A model generated the notes under the pieces. The model ran no database searches, had not been told where the DNA came from, and was given only the letters and a program-made list of their open reading frames with translations. Positions 36,368 through 47,256 of a stretch of DNA of 64,000 nucleotides are shown here, piece after piece. The DNA comes from Nitrosomonas sp. (lineage in GTDB: Bacteria; Pseudomonadota; Gammaproteobacteria; Burkholderiales; Nitrosomonadaceae): the NCBI RefSeq assembly GCF_020852615.1, contig NZ_JADZAJ010000030.1:1-64000 (forward strand), read 5' to 3'. Numbering within the stretch: position 1 is the first letter of the stretch; each line of letters starts with the position of its first letter. Made by a program: the position numbers and the translations under genes.

Positions 36368-36868
36368 CTAGCCCGCCCTGCCAAAACCAATAAGATTTTT
36401 GAAATCCTGTGGCAGCCAGGGAATGATGTCTGCGGTCAGTATCTCAAGAGGTTCACTCAATACCGCCTGTTTCCAGAAAGGTTGTTGCGGCAATGGCGTA
36501 AACCCGGCTGCTGTCATCAGGAACAGCACTATCACCAGTCCGCGTGCCACCCCAAATAACGCCCCCAGCATTCTATCTATCAGGCCGAGTCCTACCCCCT
36601 TTACCAATGCAGATAACAGCTGGGATACCAGCATCGTTATCAGGAGCGCTATAAAAAAAGTCGCACTGAATGCAGCCAGCATGCGCATGGATTCATTTTC
36701 AATCAGCCCGGATAATAACGGTGCCACGTTTACTGAATAACGGCTGGCTGTAAAAAATGCAACGACCCAGGCAAGCAATGACACAATTTCATGTACCAAA
36801 CCACGCGTAATACTCAGCAAAGCCGAGAAAGCCACAATGCCAATAACTGCGTAGTCAAAGACGGTCAT
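36368..36868 (-). CDS. cvpA: CvpA-family membrane protein
   Basis: A 166-residue inner-membrane protein with four hydrophobic helices and the start FDYAVIGIVAFSALLSITRGLVHEIVSLLAW typical of CvpA. The family is needed for colicin V export in E. coli and sits before purF in many genomes, as here; its molecular function is still unclear. It overlaps the SPOR-domain gene by four bases. Confidence 0.9.
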   Translation of the reverse strand: MTVFDYAVIGIVAFSALLSITRGLVHEIVSLLAWVVAFFTASRYSVNVAPLLSGLIENESMRMLAAFSATFFIALLITMLVSQLLSALVKGVGLGLIDRMLGALFGVARGLVIVLFLMTAAGFTPLPQQPFWKQAVLSEPLEILTADIIPWLPQDFKNLIGFGRAG

Positions 36869-37563
36869 TTAGTTGTCACAACTCCACTCAAACCGGTTTT
36901 TTTCAACCGCTCATGCTCTGCTTCAGCTGCTTCACGTGTGGTAAACGGACCAATACGTACACGGGTCATCTCACTGCTTCCGACCCTGATTGTCTCGGTG
37001 TAGGCCCTGATCCCGTTTGCAACAAGATTTTGCTGCTGCTGCCTGGCTTTGGCCACATCGGAAAATGCACCCAGCTGTATAACGAATGCGCCTTCCTGTA
37101 CTTTTGCTGTATTACTGACGGGGGCTTTCTCCTGCACAACAGGTGATTTTTCTTGAAGGGCAGGAGCTTTTTCCTGCACTACCGGAGCAGATTTTACGAA
37201 TGCAGGCTTGCGTGCCGGAACCGGCATGCTATCCACGCCCTCATTGCCCGATTTTATATTTTTGGATTTTCCCGGGAGTTCTGAATCACTGAAAGGTTGT
37301 GGTTTATCAGGATCAGGTGCTATCTCAGCTTCATCAGTATCAGGTACTGGAGCACTTTCCGGGGTCATCCAGGGATAAGCTTCTGCTGTTAATTCTTCAG
37401 AAGGAATTTTAATATCAATCTGCTGCTCTTCCTGCTGAGGTGCATCATCAAGAATCATGGGTAAAAAAACAACTGACAGAATCACGAAAGTGATAGCACC
37501 AATAAGGCGCCTTCTGGCGCGCTTTCTCAGGAGGATTTCTTCTTCGCTGACATTTTTAACCAT
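36865..37563 (-). CDS. dedD: SPOR-domain protein (DedD-like)
   Basis: A 232-residue protein with one membrane helix (about 21-40), a periplasmic proline-rich linker containing three near-repeats of VVQEKAP, and a C-terminal SPOR domain (about 155-232: FVIQLGAFSDVAKARQQQQNL to VRIGPFTTREAAEAEHERL). SPOR domains bind denuded peptidoglycan at the division site. The order folC-dedD-cvpA-purF is conserved in proteobacteria. Confidence 0.9.
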   Translation of the reverse strand: MVKNVSEEEILLRKRARRRLIGAITFVILSVVFLPMILDDAPQQEEQQIDIKIPSEELTAEAYPWMTPESAPVPDTDEAEIAPDPDKPQPFSDSELPGKSKNIKSGNEGVDSMPVPARKPAFVKSAPVVQEKAPALQEKSPVVQEKAPVSNTAKVQEGAFVIQLGAFSDVAKARQQQQNLVANGIRAYTETIRVGSSEMTRVRIGPFTTREAAEAEHERLKKTGLSGVVTTK

Positions 37564-37583
37564 TTTTACTTATCCGCTTACCT

Positions 37584-38876
37584 TTAAGAATGTAATCCTT
37601 CAAGACCCCTCATCACCGAGCTAACGGTGTAAAACGACCCAAACACGCATATTCTATCATTATCACCAGCGTGATCACGTGCGTAAACGTAGGCACTCCA
37701 CACGTTCTGGAATGTGTACAAAATATCTTTCTGCTCAATACCTGCCTCTTTCAGGGCCTGCATCATTTCATCCTCGGATGCACCTCTCGCCACGTCCAGC
37801 CTGGCAATCAGCCAGTAATCAATATTTTTTTTTAAAGCACCCAGCGTACCAGTCATATCCTTATCACCGAGCATCCCTGCCACAGCATAAGTGCACCCCT
37901 TTACAGGCATGCTTTCCAGACTGGCGGATAACTTACGCGCTGCTGCCGGATTATGTGCCACATCCAGAATGATTATCGGACGTGCCGAAATCATTTGAAA
38001 TCTGCCCGGTAAAGCAGTATCAACCAACCCTCGCCGGACGGCATCCATTGGAACCGGCAAAGTTTCTTCCAGGGTTTCCAACGCTGCCAAAACTGCACTC
38101 GCGTTTTGCAGCTGGTAACGTCCCTTTAAGGCCGGCAAGGGTAAATTCTGGCGGTGTCCGGAAATTCCCCGGTAACACCATTGCTGATTATCAGCAACGT
38201 AGCTAAAAGCTTCACCGATACAATACAAGTTAGCGTTTGTCGCCAGCATTTTTTTGTACAGACTGCCCGGTATCTCCGGTTCAGCACAGATCGCCGGCCT
38301 GTTCTCCCTGAAAATCCCGATCTTTTCCTGACCAATAGCTTCTCGGGTAGTCCCAAGATACTCCATGTGATCCAGATCAATACTGGTCAGAATCGCGCAG
38401 TCGGCATCAAAAACATTAACCGCATCCAGGCGACCGCCCAACCCGACTTCCAGGATTGCCACATCAATACGGGATCGCAGAAATAACAGCATGGCAGCCA
38501 AAGTGCCAAATTCAAAGTAAGTGAGTGTTGTATGCGTTAATTCGCGAGCAGCTTCGATCTCTGCAAATACCTCACACAAGGCTTCATCGCTGATTTCACG
38601 CTGACTAATCCTGATCCGCTCGTTATAACGCAACAAGTGCGGCGAGGTATAACACCCCACCCGATAGGATGCATGGTTGAGAATTGATTCAAGCATTGTA
38701 CAGACAGAACCCTTGCCATTTGTACCGGCAACGGTAATAACAGGAAATTCCGGCTTTAATCCCAGCGTATCCCTTACTTTTTTTACCCGCTCCAGACCCA
38801 TATCGATTGTTTTAGGGTGAAGTTTTTCGAGGTAACTTAACCAATCCTCAAGGGTTGACAGCCGGATATCCATCAT
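37584..38876 (-). CDS. folC: bifunctional folylpolyglutamate/dihydrofolate synthase
   Basis: A 430-residue Mur-ligase-fold enzyme that adds dihydropteroate to glutamate and extends the glutamate tail of folates. ATP loop VAGTNGKGSVC at 47-57, the omega-loop SPHLLRYNERIRI and the DVAHNPAA motif are present. The first codon could also be the second of two adjacent ATGs. It lies between accD and dedD, the usual order. Confidence 0.93.
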   Translation of the reverse strand: MMDIRLSTLEDWLSYLEKLHPKTIDMGLERVKKVRDTLGLKPEFPVITVAGTNGKGSVCTMLESILNHASYRVGCYTSPHLLRYNERIRISQREISDEALCEVFAEIEAARELTHTTLTYFEFGTLAAMLLFLRSRIDVAILEVGLGGRLDAVNVFDADCAILTSIDLDHMEYLGTTREAIGQEKIGIFRENRPAICAEPEIPGSLYKKMLATNANLYCIGEAFSYVADNQQWCYRGISGHRQNLPLPALKGRYQLQNASAVLAALETLEETLPVPMDAVRRGLVDTALPGRFQMISARPIIILDVAHNPAAARKLSASLESMPVKGCTYAVAGMLGDKDMTGTLGALKKNIDYWLIARLDVARGASEDEMMQALKEAGIEQKDILYTFQNVWSAYVYARDHAGDNDRICVFGSFYTVSSVMRGLEGLHS

Positions 38877-39031
38877 TAATTCTGACCAAATGGAATGAAA
38901 ACAGCGGTCATATTAACAGGCAACAGACTTACACGATCACCTGCGGTTGACATGGCAGTCAGTCAAAAAATTTGCAGACTTCAGGAAAAAAATCAGAATA
39001 CATTTGTGCCAGAGCAACAATAAACGTGGTA

Positions 39032-39925
39032 TCAGGCTTCTGTAGGCATGGTGAGCTGTAATGCAGGCGCCTGGGTACGCATCAGTAAAGTGCAGAGATT
39101 TGCCAGTCGATTTCGCATTTCACGGCGATCAACTATCAGATCAATGGCACCGTGTTCTAATAAAAATTCTGCTCGCTGAAAGCCTTCCGGTAATGTCTGA
39201 CGGACGGTCTGTTCAATGACGCGCGGCCCGGCAAAGCCGATCAATGCTTCGGGCTCTGCAATGACAACATCTCCAATAAATGCAAAACTGGCAGAAACTC
39301 CCCCCATCGTGGGGTCTGTCAATACCGAGATAAAAGGCAGTTTCTCCCGGCTTAACTGCTCCAGTGCGGCAGTTGTTTTCGCCATTTGCATTAATGAAAA
39401 CAAACCCTCCTGCATACGGGCCCCACCACTTGCGCTGAAACAGATAAAAGGAAGGTGATGTGTCACACAGGCTTTTATGGCGCGTACAAAACGTTCGCCA
39501 ACCACGGATCCCATTGACCCTCCCATGAAACCAAATTCGAAAACAGCAGCAACAACCGGGACTGATTTAATATTCCCGCGCATGACCACGAGCGAATCAG
39601 ATTCGCCAGTTGCTTCAAGAGCATCATTCAGTCTGTCTGTATACCGCTTACTGTCGCGGAATTTCAAAAGATCCTGCGGCACGACATCCGCCCCGATTTC
39701 ATGACGATCCCGAGGATCCAGTAAAAACTCAAGCCGTTTGCGCGCCGAAATACGATTATGATGGCCGCATTTCGGGCATACATTCAGATTTTTTGCCAGA
39801 TCTGTGTAATAGAGAACGGCCTCGCAGTTGGCACACTTGCTCCACAACCCTTCAGGAACAGCTTTCTTCTCACCGTTTTCTTTACGTTTGATTTTGGGTG
39901 GAATGATGCTTTCAAACCAGCTCAT
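39032..39925 (-). CDS. accD: acetyl-CoA carboxylase carboxyltransferase beta subunit
   Basis: A 297-residue subunit that, with AccA, moves carboxyl from biotin to acetyl-CoA to form malonyl-CoA. The N-terminal zinc ribbon has four cysteines in [19 protein letters not shown] (about 32-54). The crotonase-like core has [15 protein letters not shown] and [11 protein letters not shown]. It is separated from trpA by three bases, as in many proteobacteria. Confidence 0.95.
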   Translation of the reverse strand: MSWFESIIPPKIKRKENGEKKAVPEGLWSKCANCEAVLYYTDLAKNLNVCPKCGHHNRISARKRLEFLLDPRDRHEIGADVVPQDLLKFRDSKRYTDRLNDALEATGESDSLVVMRGNIKSVPVVAAVFEFGFMGGSMGSVVGERFVRAIKACVTHHLPFICFSASGGARMQEGLFSLMQMAKTTAALEQLSREKLPFISVLTDPTMGGVSASFAFIGDVVIAEPEALIGFAGPRVIEQTVRQTLPEGFQRAEFLLEHGAIDLIVDRREMRNRLANLCTLLMRTQAPALQLTMPTEA

Positions 39926-39928
39926 ATA

Positions 39929-40753
39929 TTATTTCCCTGTAGCAGAAGAATTGGATCTGGTATCGACAGCACGTCGCAGGGATTCAACCAAAGCACCCAC
40001 ATTCATCAGCAGGTCCGTTTTTGAAGAATGTTCGATTTCTTCCACGATGCGGCTGCCTATAACGACTGCATCTGCCTGTTCAGCAATACTGCGGGCGGTC
40101 TGCTCATCCCTTATGCCAAATCCTACTCCGATCGGTATTTTGATATGGGCCCGAAGTTGTGACAGTCTATTGCCAACCTCCTGCAGATCAAGATGTGACG
40201 CACCTGTCACCCCTTTCAGGGAAACATAATAAACATACCCTCTGGCAAGCTCCGCGACCTGTTTGATTCGCGACTCCGGTGTTGTTGGAGATAACAGAAA
40301 AATTGGATCAATATGCTGCGCTTTTAAGTGTGCCACCCATTCAGCACATTCTTCCGGCGGGTAATCAACAACGAGTACACCATCGACCCCGGCATGGCTT
40401 GCAGCCTGCGCAAAATTTTCATGACCCATCGCCTCTATCGGGTTAGCGTATCCCATTAGAACTACAGGAGTATTTTGATTTGTTTTTCTAAATTCAGCCA
40501 CTATTGCAAACACATCTTTCAAACTGATGTGATGCTTCAGCGCGCGCTCTGAAGAACGCTGGATAGTTGGACCATCTGCCATAGGATCAGAAAACGGCAC
40601 TCCCAGCTCAATCAAATCCACTCCAGCCTGTGTCAGTCGGTGCATCAGGGCGACTGTTGCAGCTGAATCCGGATCACCGGCCGTAATGAAAGGAATAAGG
40701 GCAGCTCGATTTTGTGATTTAAGTCGGGAAAAAACAGATTCGATACGATTCAT
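39929..40753 (-). CDS. trpA: tryptophan synthase alpha chain
   Basis: A 274-residue TIM barrel that cleaves indole-3-glycerol phosphate to indole. Catalytic E49 and D60 are in DLIELGVPFSDPMADGP; the phosphate-binding IGVGFGIR loop is present. It forms the alpha2beta2 complex with TrpB, encoded 50 bases upstream. Confidence 0.95.
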   Translation of the reverse strand: MNRIESVFSRLKSQNRAALIPFITAGDPDSAATVALMHRLTQAGVDLIELGVPFSDPMADGPTIQRSSERALKHHISLKDVFAIVAEFRKTNQNTPVVLMGYANPIEAMGHENFAQAASHAGVDGVLVVDYPPEECAEWVAHLKAQHIDPIFLLSPTTPESRIKQVAELARGYVYYVSLKGVTGASHLDLQEVGNRLSQLRAHIKIPIGVGFGIRDEQTARSIAEQADAVVIGSRIVEEIEHSSKTDLLMNVGALVESLRRAVDTRSNSSATGK

Positions 40754-40803
40754 TTAACTGACAATCTGAAGAACTCAAGGTTGGAAAAACGGATTAAGCT
40801 CGT

Positions 40804-42003
40804 TTAGAGCGTAATACCTGATTGCTGTGCCACCGTTATCATATCTTTATCCCCACGACCCGATAAATTTACCAGGAGCAGCTGGTTTTTATTAAGCGTT
40901 GGTGCCAGCTTTGCCGCATATGCCAGGGCATGACTGGATTCCAGTGCGGGGATGATGCCCTCAAACCGGCACAGCGCGTGAAATGCAGCCAGTGCCTCAT
41001 CATCTGTTACGGCCACATATTCAGCTCGGCCACAATCTTTTAACCATGCATGCTCGGGCCCCACTCCCGGATAATCCAGACCGGCAGAGATCGAATGAGT
41101 CTCAATAATTTGACCGTTTTCATCCTGTATCAGATAAGTACGATTACCATGCAATACACCCGGCCTGCCCGTTACCAGGGTAGCAGCATGCTCCTGTGTA
41201 TCAATCCCTTTACCGGCTGCTTCCACACCAATCATTCGTACATTTTCTTCGCCAATATAGGGATAGAACAGGCCAATGGCATTAGATCCTCCTCCCACAC
41301 AGGCAATTAAAGCATCCGGCTGCCTGCCGTATTCCTCCAGCATTTGTTTTTTTGCTTCGTTACCAATAATTGCCTGGAAATCCCTGACCATCATCGGATA
41401 AGGGTGCGGACCCGCAACTGTTCCAATAATGTAGTAAGTGTTATTTACATTGGTAACCCAGTCACGCATAGCTTCGTTCAACGCATCTTTAAGCGTGCGT
41501 GAGCCGGAGTCCACCGGAATAACCGTAGCGCCGAGCAACTTCATACGGTAAACGTTGGTTGCCTGCCGTTTGACATCTTCGGAACCCATGTAAACAACAC
41601 ATTCCATTCCGTAACGTGCAGCAACGGTGGCACTTGCCACACCGTGCTGACCGGCACCTGTTTCAGCAATGATACGGCTCTTCCCCATGCGTCGTGCAAG
41701 CAGTGCCTGACCAACTGTATTGTTTATTTTATGCGCACCCGTGTGATTCAGATCTTCGCGTTTCAGCAGAATCTGTGCGCCACCCAAATACGCTGACCAG
41801 CGTCTGGCATGATAAACAGGACTGGGGCGACCTACATAATGCTTAAGTTCATGAAAAAATTCGGCCTGAAACTCGGCATCATCACGATAATATTCATACT
41901 TCGTACAAAGCTCATCCAATGCAGAAATCAGGGTTTCTGCAACGAACGTACCGCCATATGGGCCAAAATGACCGCGCTTATCGGGAAGATCATACGTCTT
42001 CAC
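40804..42003 (-). CDS. trpB: tryptophan synthase beta chain
   Basis: A 399-residue PLP enzyme that joins indole and serine. The PLP lysine is K92 in [10 protein letters not shown], and the phosphate loop GGGSNAIG is present. Length is usual. It overlaps trpF by 14 bases, so the two are translationally linked. Confidence 0.96.
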   Translation of the reverse strand: MKTYDLPDKRGHFGPYGGTFVAETLISALDELCTKYEYYRDDAEFQAEFFHELKHYVGRPSPVYHARRWSAYLGGAQILLKREDLNHTGAHKINNTVGQALLARRMGKSRIIAETGAGQHGVASATVAARYGMECVVYMGSEDVKRQATNVYRMKLLGATVIPVDSGSRTLKDALNEAMRDWVTNVNNTYYIIGTVAGPHPYPMMVRDFQAIIGNEAKKQMLEEYGRQPDALIACVGGGSNAIGLFYPYIGEENVRMIGVEAAGKGIDTQEHAATLVTGRPGVLHGNRTYLIQDENGQIIETHSISAGLDYPGVGPEHAWLKDCGRAEYVAVTDDEALAAFHALCRFEGIIPALESSHALAYAAKLAPTLNKNQLLLVNLSGRGDKDMITVAQQSGITL

Positions 42004-42616
42004 AAGATCTTACTCCTTGCATAAAAGCAGAAATCTTATTCGCATCCTTGATGCCCCTGGCCGCTTCAACGCCACTTGAAACATCAATTGCCGATGGATG
42101 CGTCTGAATAATTGCATCGGCAACATTATCCGGGTGCAGACCACCTGACAGTACCCACGGCAACGGTAACTCTGCAGGAATCAGCTTCCAGTCGAAAACG
42201 TGCCCCGTCCCTCCCGGTATTCCTGTTGTATAGGTATCCAGCAATACCCCCCTTGCCCCTTCGTATTGCTGCGCATATTGTAGCAAATTCAACCCGTTCC
42301 GGACACGGACAGCCTTGATATACGGCAGACAGAACTGATTACAAAAATCAGGAGCTTCTTCACCATGAAACTGCAAAAGATCAAGCCCGGCAACTGTACT
42401 TGTAGTATCCACCCATGATTTATCAGGATTAACATAAACCCCTACTGCCTGCACGAATGGAGGCAGATGTTTCACAATTCGACCTGCCTCTTCCGGTGAA
42501 ATATACCGCTCACTCTGTGACCACAAAATAAAACCAATCGCATCTGCTCCATGCTGCACAGCAGCCATGGCATCTTCCAGGCGAGTAATACCGCATATTT
42601 TGACACGGACACGCAC
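41990..42616 (-). CDS. trpF: phosphoribosylanthranilate isomerase
   Basis: A 208-residue TIM barrel catalysing the Amadori rearrangement in tryptophan synthesis. The catalytic cysteine is in [12 protein letters not shown] near residue 8, and the second site is the [14 protein letters not shown] strand at the C-terminus. The truA-trpF-trpB-trpA order is common in betaproteobacteria. Confidence 0.95.
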   Translation of the reverse strand: MRVRVKICGITRLEDAMAAVQHGADAIGFILWSQSERYISPEEAGRIVKHLPPFVQAVGVYVNPDKSWVDTTSTVAGLDLLQFHGEEAPDFCNQFCLPYIKAVRVRNGLNLLQYAQQYEGARGVLLDTYTTGIPGGTGHVFDWKLIPAELPLPWVLSGGLHPDNVADAIIQTHPSAIDVSSGVEAARGIKDANKISAFMQGVRSCEDV

Positions 42617-42659
42617 TCAATTTCCCTCTGATAGTAATTTTCTGATTAAATAATGTGTC

Positions 42660-43445
42660 TTACAGGGTATCGATTGGCCGGGTAACGCCAGAAACAGCCA
42701 GATTCCATCTGGCATCGTACCGGACCCCGGACAGATACAGCCCATTGGGAGAGAAGGTTGGCGCGGCAAGTGCTCGATCCCGCTTTTCCAGGAGCATCTG
42801 CACCCATTCAGGAGGGTATTTCTCCTGCCCCACATAAACCAGTGCGCCAAGGATATTTCGAACCATATGATGCAGGAATGCATTGGCACGAAATTCGAAG
42901 ATAAAATATTGCCGGTGCCGGACAATGCTCAACCGGGTCAGTTGCCGCACAGCAGTTTTTGCCTGACACTCTGACGAGCGGAAAGCACTGAAATCATACT
43001 CACCCGTTAACAACCCTGCTGCTATTCTCATTTTTTCCAGATCAAGCGGGTAATGTACCCAGCCGATCTTTCCATGATTTACCCCGGGACGAGCCGAACG
43101 GCTCAACAGATAATACAAGTAGGTGCGCTCAGTTGCACTAAATCTGGCATGAAAATCGTCACTCACTTCGAAAGCATTCAGAACCGAGATGTCACCCGGC
43201 AAAAGCGCATTTGTACCTCTTACCCAGGCAGTCAGGGGCCGTTTTGCCTGAGTCTCAAAATGTACCACCTGACACAGCGCATGTACCCCGGTATCCGTCC
43301 TTCCCGCTGCAACAGCCTGTATTTTTTCGCCTGCAACTCCTGATAATGCTTTTTCCAGTTGACTCTGTACAGTGATATGGCCAGGCTGTTTTTGCCAGCC
43401 ATAATAACCACAGCCATTGTATTCCAGCGCTAAGGCAATTTTCAC
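42660..43445 (-). CDS. truA: tRNA pseudouridine(38-40) synthase
   Basis: A 261-residue enzyme that makes pseudouridine in the anticodon arm. The catalytic aspartate is D51 in AAGRTDTGVHA, with the FHARFSATERTYLYYL and FLHHMVRNILG motifs in place. A tail of about 25 residues follows RYDA. It lies between fimV and trpF. Confidence 0.95.
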   Translation of the reverse strand: MKIALALEYNGCGYYGWQKQPGHITVQSQLEKALSGVAGEKIQAVAAGRTDTGVHALCQVVHFETQAKRPLTAWVRGTNALLPGDISVLNAFEVSDDFHARFSATERTYLYYLLSRSARPGVNHGKIGWVHYPLDLEKMRIAAGLLTGEYDFSAFRSSECQAKTAVRQLTRLSIVRHRQYFIFEFRANAFLHHMVRNILGALVYVGQEKYPPEWVQMLLEKRDRALAAPTFSPNGLYLSGVRYDARWNLAVSGVTRPIDTL

Positions 43446-43525
43446 GAGTAAAGGTTTTTATCCTCCGGACAATGCCGCAATATTTTTTATCATACAAATT
43501 CCGGTCTTTCTTAAAAACCGGGCTG

Positions 43526-45880
43526 TCAACCTGTTTTTTCCAGCATGGAACGCGCTGTCAACTGTTGCTCATCATCGCCTTCACGCAAGACTTCTTCAAG
43601 AATTTCCCTGGCACCCTCCTGATCATCCATTTCAAGGTAGGCCCTGGCCAGATCAAGCTTGGTTGCCACTTCCTGCCACTGCATTTCCTCTGCCTCAGAA
43701 TATTCTTTCGCGGGTTGACGTTTCGTATCCGCCCCATCTCCCAGATCAAGGTCAATATTTGCCAGGCTGGCACTGATATCTGACAATTCACTTACCACAC
43801 CAGGTTCTTGATCACCCGGCAGATGCAGATCAAAATCAATTTGGTGCTCACCATGCGGTGCAGCAAACCCTTCAATAACATTCTGCGTCTGTACTGCGTC
43901 TGTCTTGCCTTCCTGGCTCATATCAGGAACAGTAAAAATCCACTGTTCACCTATACCGGTATTCGTGTTCTGATCGTCTTTTTCTGATTCAGCAGCATCG
44001 CTTCCGTATTGAGTTTGCTCAGATTCAGCTGTGCTAATCCTGATTTCATGATCCAATTCGTTAAATGTTGAATTATCCTCTTGCAGGGCCGGGTTATCTG
44101 AATCCGGATCAAGGAAGAAATTTTCATCAGTCGCCTCATCCTGCCTGCCACTAAAAAACACCCCCGGGGCAATATCAGTATGGCTGTCGGCTGAATTAAC
44201 ATTTTCCTGTTCCGTTAAATGAACCGCTTGCTCATTCAATTCGATCGCACTTCCCGGATCTGAAGATGTGATTGCAGTTACCCCTGCGTCTGCTGAATTA
44301 CTAGCCTTGTCGTCATAATCATAAATATCATCTTCGGCATCTGTATCATCCGCCTGTGCCTTTCTGCGACGAATCACCGAAGCTCCCAGCACCAGTACCA
44401 GCAGTGCTGCTATACCACCTGCAGCCCATTCAGTATTTTCTGTAACAAACCCGACCAGTGTATCCATCAGAGCAGGCTCTTCCGGTCCAGAATTGGCCGG
44501 TTGTAGTGGTTTCGCCGATGGTGCCGGGTTTACCGGCTGTACAGGAATGGTAACAGGCAGCGCTGATTTTTCTGGCGCATGAACTGCTGGCTCTGCAGTT
44601 TCAGTTGCAGATCCGGTTTGTTCAACCCCTATTGGGGCAGGCTGAAGGCCGGGAATAGGCTTAGCCTCTGCTGATTCCGGCCCGGCTTTATTTTCAGCTG
44701 CTTCACCTTTCAGTTCTAACAAACGCTGTAATTTGGCAACATTCTGTTCCAGAATAGCCACTCTCTCATTTGCTTCATGCAGCGCCCGCTCTTTTGCGAT
44801 CGCATCTTCTTCCATCATGTGCAAATAATTCTGGGCAGTCTTATTATCCGCATGTTTATCAGATGTATGGCTGTCATCCAGCAACTCTCCTTTTGAGAGA
44901 ATCAGTACTTCCTCAGGTTTCCCTGCCCCTGCACCAGCGGATTCTTCAGTAACAGTTGTAATTTTCCCTGATTGAGATTGCTCCAGCTTATTCTTGCTCT
45001 TGCCGGGCGTGCCGCCAGCCAACTCTGCAATTTTCTGGCGATAATCCTCCCAGTTTTCTTTTTGTACCGTTACTTCGCGGGAAGCTTCTCTTGTGGTAAT
45101 GGAAGTAATTTCGCTTTCATCAGGAATGCGCAGAATAACGCCAACCTTGAGCAGGTTCATATTCTTTTCAAGGAATGCATCCCTGTTGGCACGGTACAGG
45201 GCAACCAGCATCTGATTAAGGTTAATTCCATCAGGCGACACCTGTCTTGCAATTCTGCTTAATGTATCACCATGCATAACCGGTCCGTATGTATTGCCAT
45301 CCTGAGCTGCCGGTTTTATTCGAGATGCTGGTGACTGTTTTTCAGCTTTAGCAGGGTGCCGGATCTCCTCTGGAACATCAATCGACGCAGATTCAGCAGA
45401 CTTGCTGGCGGCGGACTGCACAACCGGGGCCGCCACAGTCGGTTTTCGGGTATCTGCAGGATCAAGCAGTACATTGTACTCACGCAACATACGCCCTGAG
45501 GATGAATGAAGCTCAATCAGCAGCTTCAGGAAAGGTTCGCTAATCGCCTGAGATGAAGTCACGCGTATGTAAGGCTGTCCGTCTGTTCGTTTTTCTACAG
45601 CAACAGACAGGGTTGCATGGTAGGGGGCAAGATTGATACCCGCTTTTTGAAAAATCCTGGGTGAGGCAAGTTTGGCTGCTAATGTATCAACCTCTTTGTC
45701 AGTCACAGATTCCAGCACTATTTCTGCTTTTAAAGGTTGGCCAAGATATGAGCTTACATTCAGCTTTCCCAGGCCGGCTGCCTGGGCAATAGAGACAGAC
45801 GTGAATATGCCGGCCAGGAATAACGTTTTGTATAAAACGTAAGGAGATACCTTCTTAACGCTGAAATTCATTATCTTCAC
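43526..45880 (-). CDS. fimV: FimV-like inner-membrane LysM protein
   Basis: About 784 residues. The start is taken as GTG at 45880, seven bases after AAGGAG; a longer frame reaches 45994 without such a site, and an ATG lies at 45871. After a signal peptide (to about AQAAG) comes the FimV N-terminal domain beginning LGKLNVSSYLGQPLKAEI. A LysM-like repeat follows (GDTLSRIARQVS to VILRIPDESEI), then a coiled coil near 360-400, one transmembrane helix (WAAGGIAALLVLVLGASVI), a long acidic cytoplasmic region, and a C-terminal TPR-like FimV domain (LDLARAYLEMDDQEGAREILEEV). It organises polar type IV pilus assembly, consistent with chpA and pilJ in this window. Confidence 0.9.
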   Translation of the reverse strand: MKIMNFSVKKVSPYVLYKTLFLAGIFTSVSIAQAAGLGKLNVSSYLGQPLKAEIVLESVTDKEVDTLAAKLASPRIFQKAGINLAPYHATLSVAVEKRTDGQPYIRVTSSQAISEPFLKLLIELHSSSGRMLREYNVLLDPADTRKPTVAAPVVQSAASKSAESASIDVPEEIRHPAKAEKQSPASRIKPAAQDGNTYGPVMHGDTLSRIARQVSPDGINLNQMLVALYRANRDAFLEKNMNLLKVGVILRIPDESEITSITTREASREVTVQKENWEDYRQKIAELAGGTPGKSKNKLEQSQSGKITTVTEESAGAGAGKPEEVLILSKGELLDDSHTSDKHADNKTAQNYLHMMEEDAIAKERALHEANERVAILEQNVAKLQRLLELKGEAAENKAGPESAEAKPIPGLQPAPIGVEQTGSATETAEPAVHAPEKSALPVTIPVQPVNPAPSAKPLQPANSGPEEPALMDTLVGFVTENTEWAAGGIAALLVLVLGASVIRRRKAQADDTDAEDDIYDYDDKASNSADAGVTAITSSDPGSAIELNEQAVHLTEQENVNSADSHTDIAPGVFFSGRQDEATDENFFLDPDSDNPALQEDNSTFNELDHEIRISTAESEQTQYGSDAAESEKDDQNTNTGIGEQWIFTVPDMSQEGKTDAVQTQNVIEGFAAPHGEHQIDFDLHLPGDQEPGVVSELSDISASLANIDLDLGDGADTKRQPAKEYSEAEEMQWQEVATKLDLARAYLEMDDQEGAREILEEVLREGDDEQQLTARSMLEKTG

Positions 45881-46010
45881 ACAAACACTCCTTGACGTTA
45901 TCCGAATCCCTTGATTCAAGAATCCAGAAAACAGCAGCCCTGCAGAAATACTGCCAACTGCTTTTATCAGTAATTGAATCAACATAAAAACCAAAAAACC
46001 TTTGAAAGAT

Positions 46011-47132
46011 TTATGCTGCCTTATCTTCGACCAGGATACGCAACATTCTGCGCAATGGTTCTGCAGCGCCCCATAATAACTGATCTCCTACTGTGAAAAC
46101 AGAGAGATATTCACCTCCCATATTCAATTTGCGTATGCGGCCAACATGAATATCCAGTTTTCCGGTAACAGCTACCGGAGTCAGTTCCCTGGTAGTGGCT
46201 TCTCTTTCGTTAGGAATAACATGAACCCATTTATTAGACGCAGCAATAATTTCCTCAATTTTTTCCAGCGGAATATCCTCCTTCAGCTTGATTGTCAGTG
46301 CCTGGCTGTGGCAGCGCATAGCGCCCACCCGCACGCAAATCCCATCAACCGGGACCGGATTATCTGCATGGCCTAAAATTTTATTGGTCTCGGCCTGCCC
46401 TTTCCATTCTTCTCGGCTCTGCCCGTGCGCAACTTCACGATCAATCCATGGAATCAGGCTTCCAGCCAGCGGCACACCAAAATTCCGGGCAGGAAATTCC
46501 TTATCACGTAATTTTTCAGCGACCTTGCGATCAATATCCAATATGTTGGAAGACGGATCATTCAACAGATCTTTTGCAACATCATGGGTTTCACCCATTT
46601 GCTGCAACAGTTCACGCATATTCTGTGCACCTGCACCCGATGCCGCCTGATAAGTCATGATACTGGCCCACTCAACCATATCCTGATCGAACAGCCCGCC
46701 AACCGCCATCAGCATCAGGCTAACCGTACAGTTCCCACCAATATAGTTTTTAACACCCTTGTTCAATGCATCATCAATAACTGATCGATTAACCGGATCA
46801 AGAATAATAATGGCATCCTCATTCATCCTGAGACTGGAAGCGGCATCAACCCAGTAGCCCTGCCAGCCGGAATCCCGAAGTTTCTTAACAACATCGCTGG
46901 TATAGTCCCCACCCTGGCAGGATATGATGATCTCCATTTCACGCAGGGCAGCAAGATCGTAGGCATCCTTGAGCACACCCGTTTCCCGACCAATATCCGG
47001 GCCTTTTCCACCCGCCTGTGAAGTTGAAAAGAATACGGGCTCAATCAATGAAAAATCATTTTCCTCACGCATCCGCTGCATCAGAACAGAACCCACCATA
47101 CCACGCCAGCCTACAAACCCAACACGTTTCAT
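46011..47132 (-). CDS. asd: aspartate-semialdehyde dehydrogenase
   Basis: A 373-residue enzyme reducing aspartyl phosphate, a step shared by lysine, threonine, methionine and diaminopimelate synthesis. The start is ATG 47132 ([15 protein letters not shown]), the Rossmann start; the frame extends to 47198 but those residues are not family-like. Catalytic cysteine C135 is in [10 protein letters not shown]. It is the long Gram-negative type, and it lies between leuB and fimV. Confidence 0.95.
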   Translation of the reverse strand: MKRVGFVGWRGMVGSVLMQRMREENDFSLIEPVFFSTSQAGGKGPDIGRETGVLKDAYDLAALREMEIIISCQGGDYTSDVVKKLRDSGWQGYWVDAASSLRMNEDAIIILDPVNRSVIDDALNKGVKNYIGGNCTVSLMLMAVGGLFDQDMVEWASIMTYQAASGAGAQNMRELLQQMGETHDVAKDLLNDPSSNILDIDRKVAEKLRDKEFPARNFGVPLAGSLIPWIDREVAHGQSREEWKGQAETNKILGHADNPVPVDGICVRVGAMRCHSQALTIKLKEDIPLEKIEEIIAASNKWVHVIPNEREATTRELTPVAVTGKLDIHVGRIRKLNMGGEYLSVFTVGDQLLWGAAEPLRRMLRILVEDKAA

Positions 47133-47256
47133 GTAATTCACCCAGCCTTTACAAAATAGTTTTATCCATACCAGCTTTGACAGCTTACTACCCGGCATAC
47201 CATCAATAAATCAGAAGAAAGGGGTAAAACCGGGCTATAAGTAAAACAGTATCAGG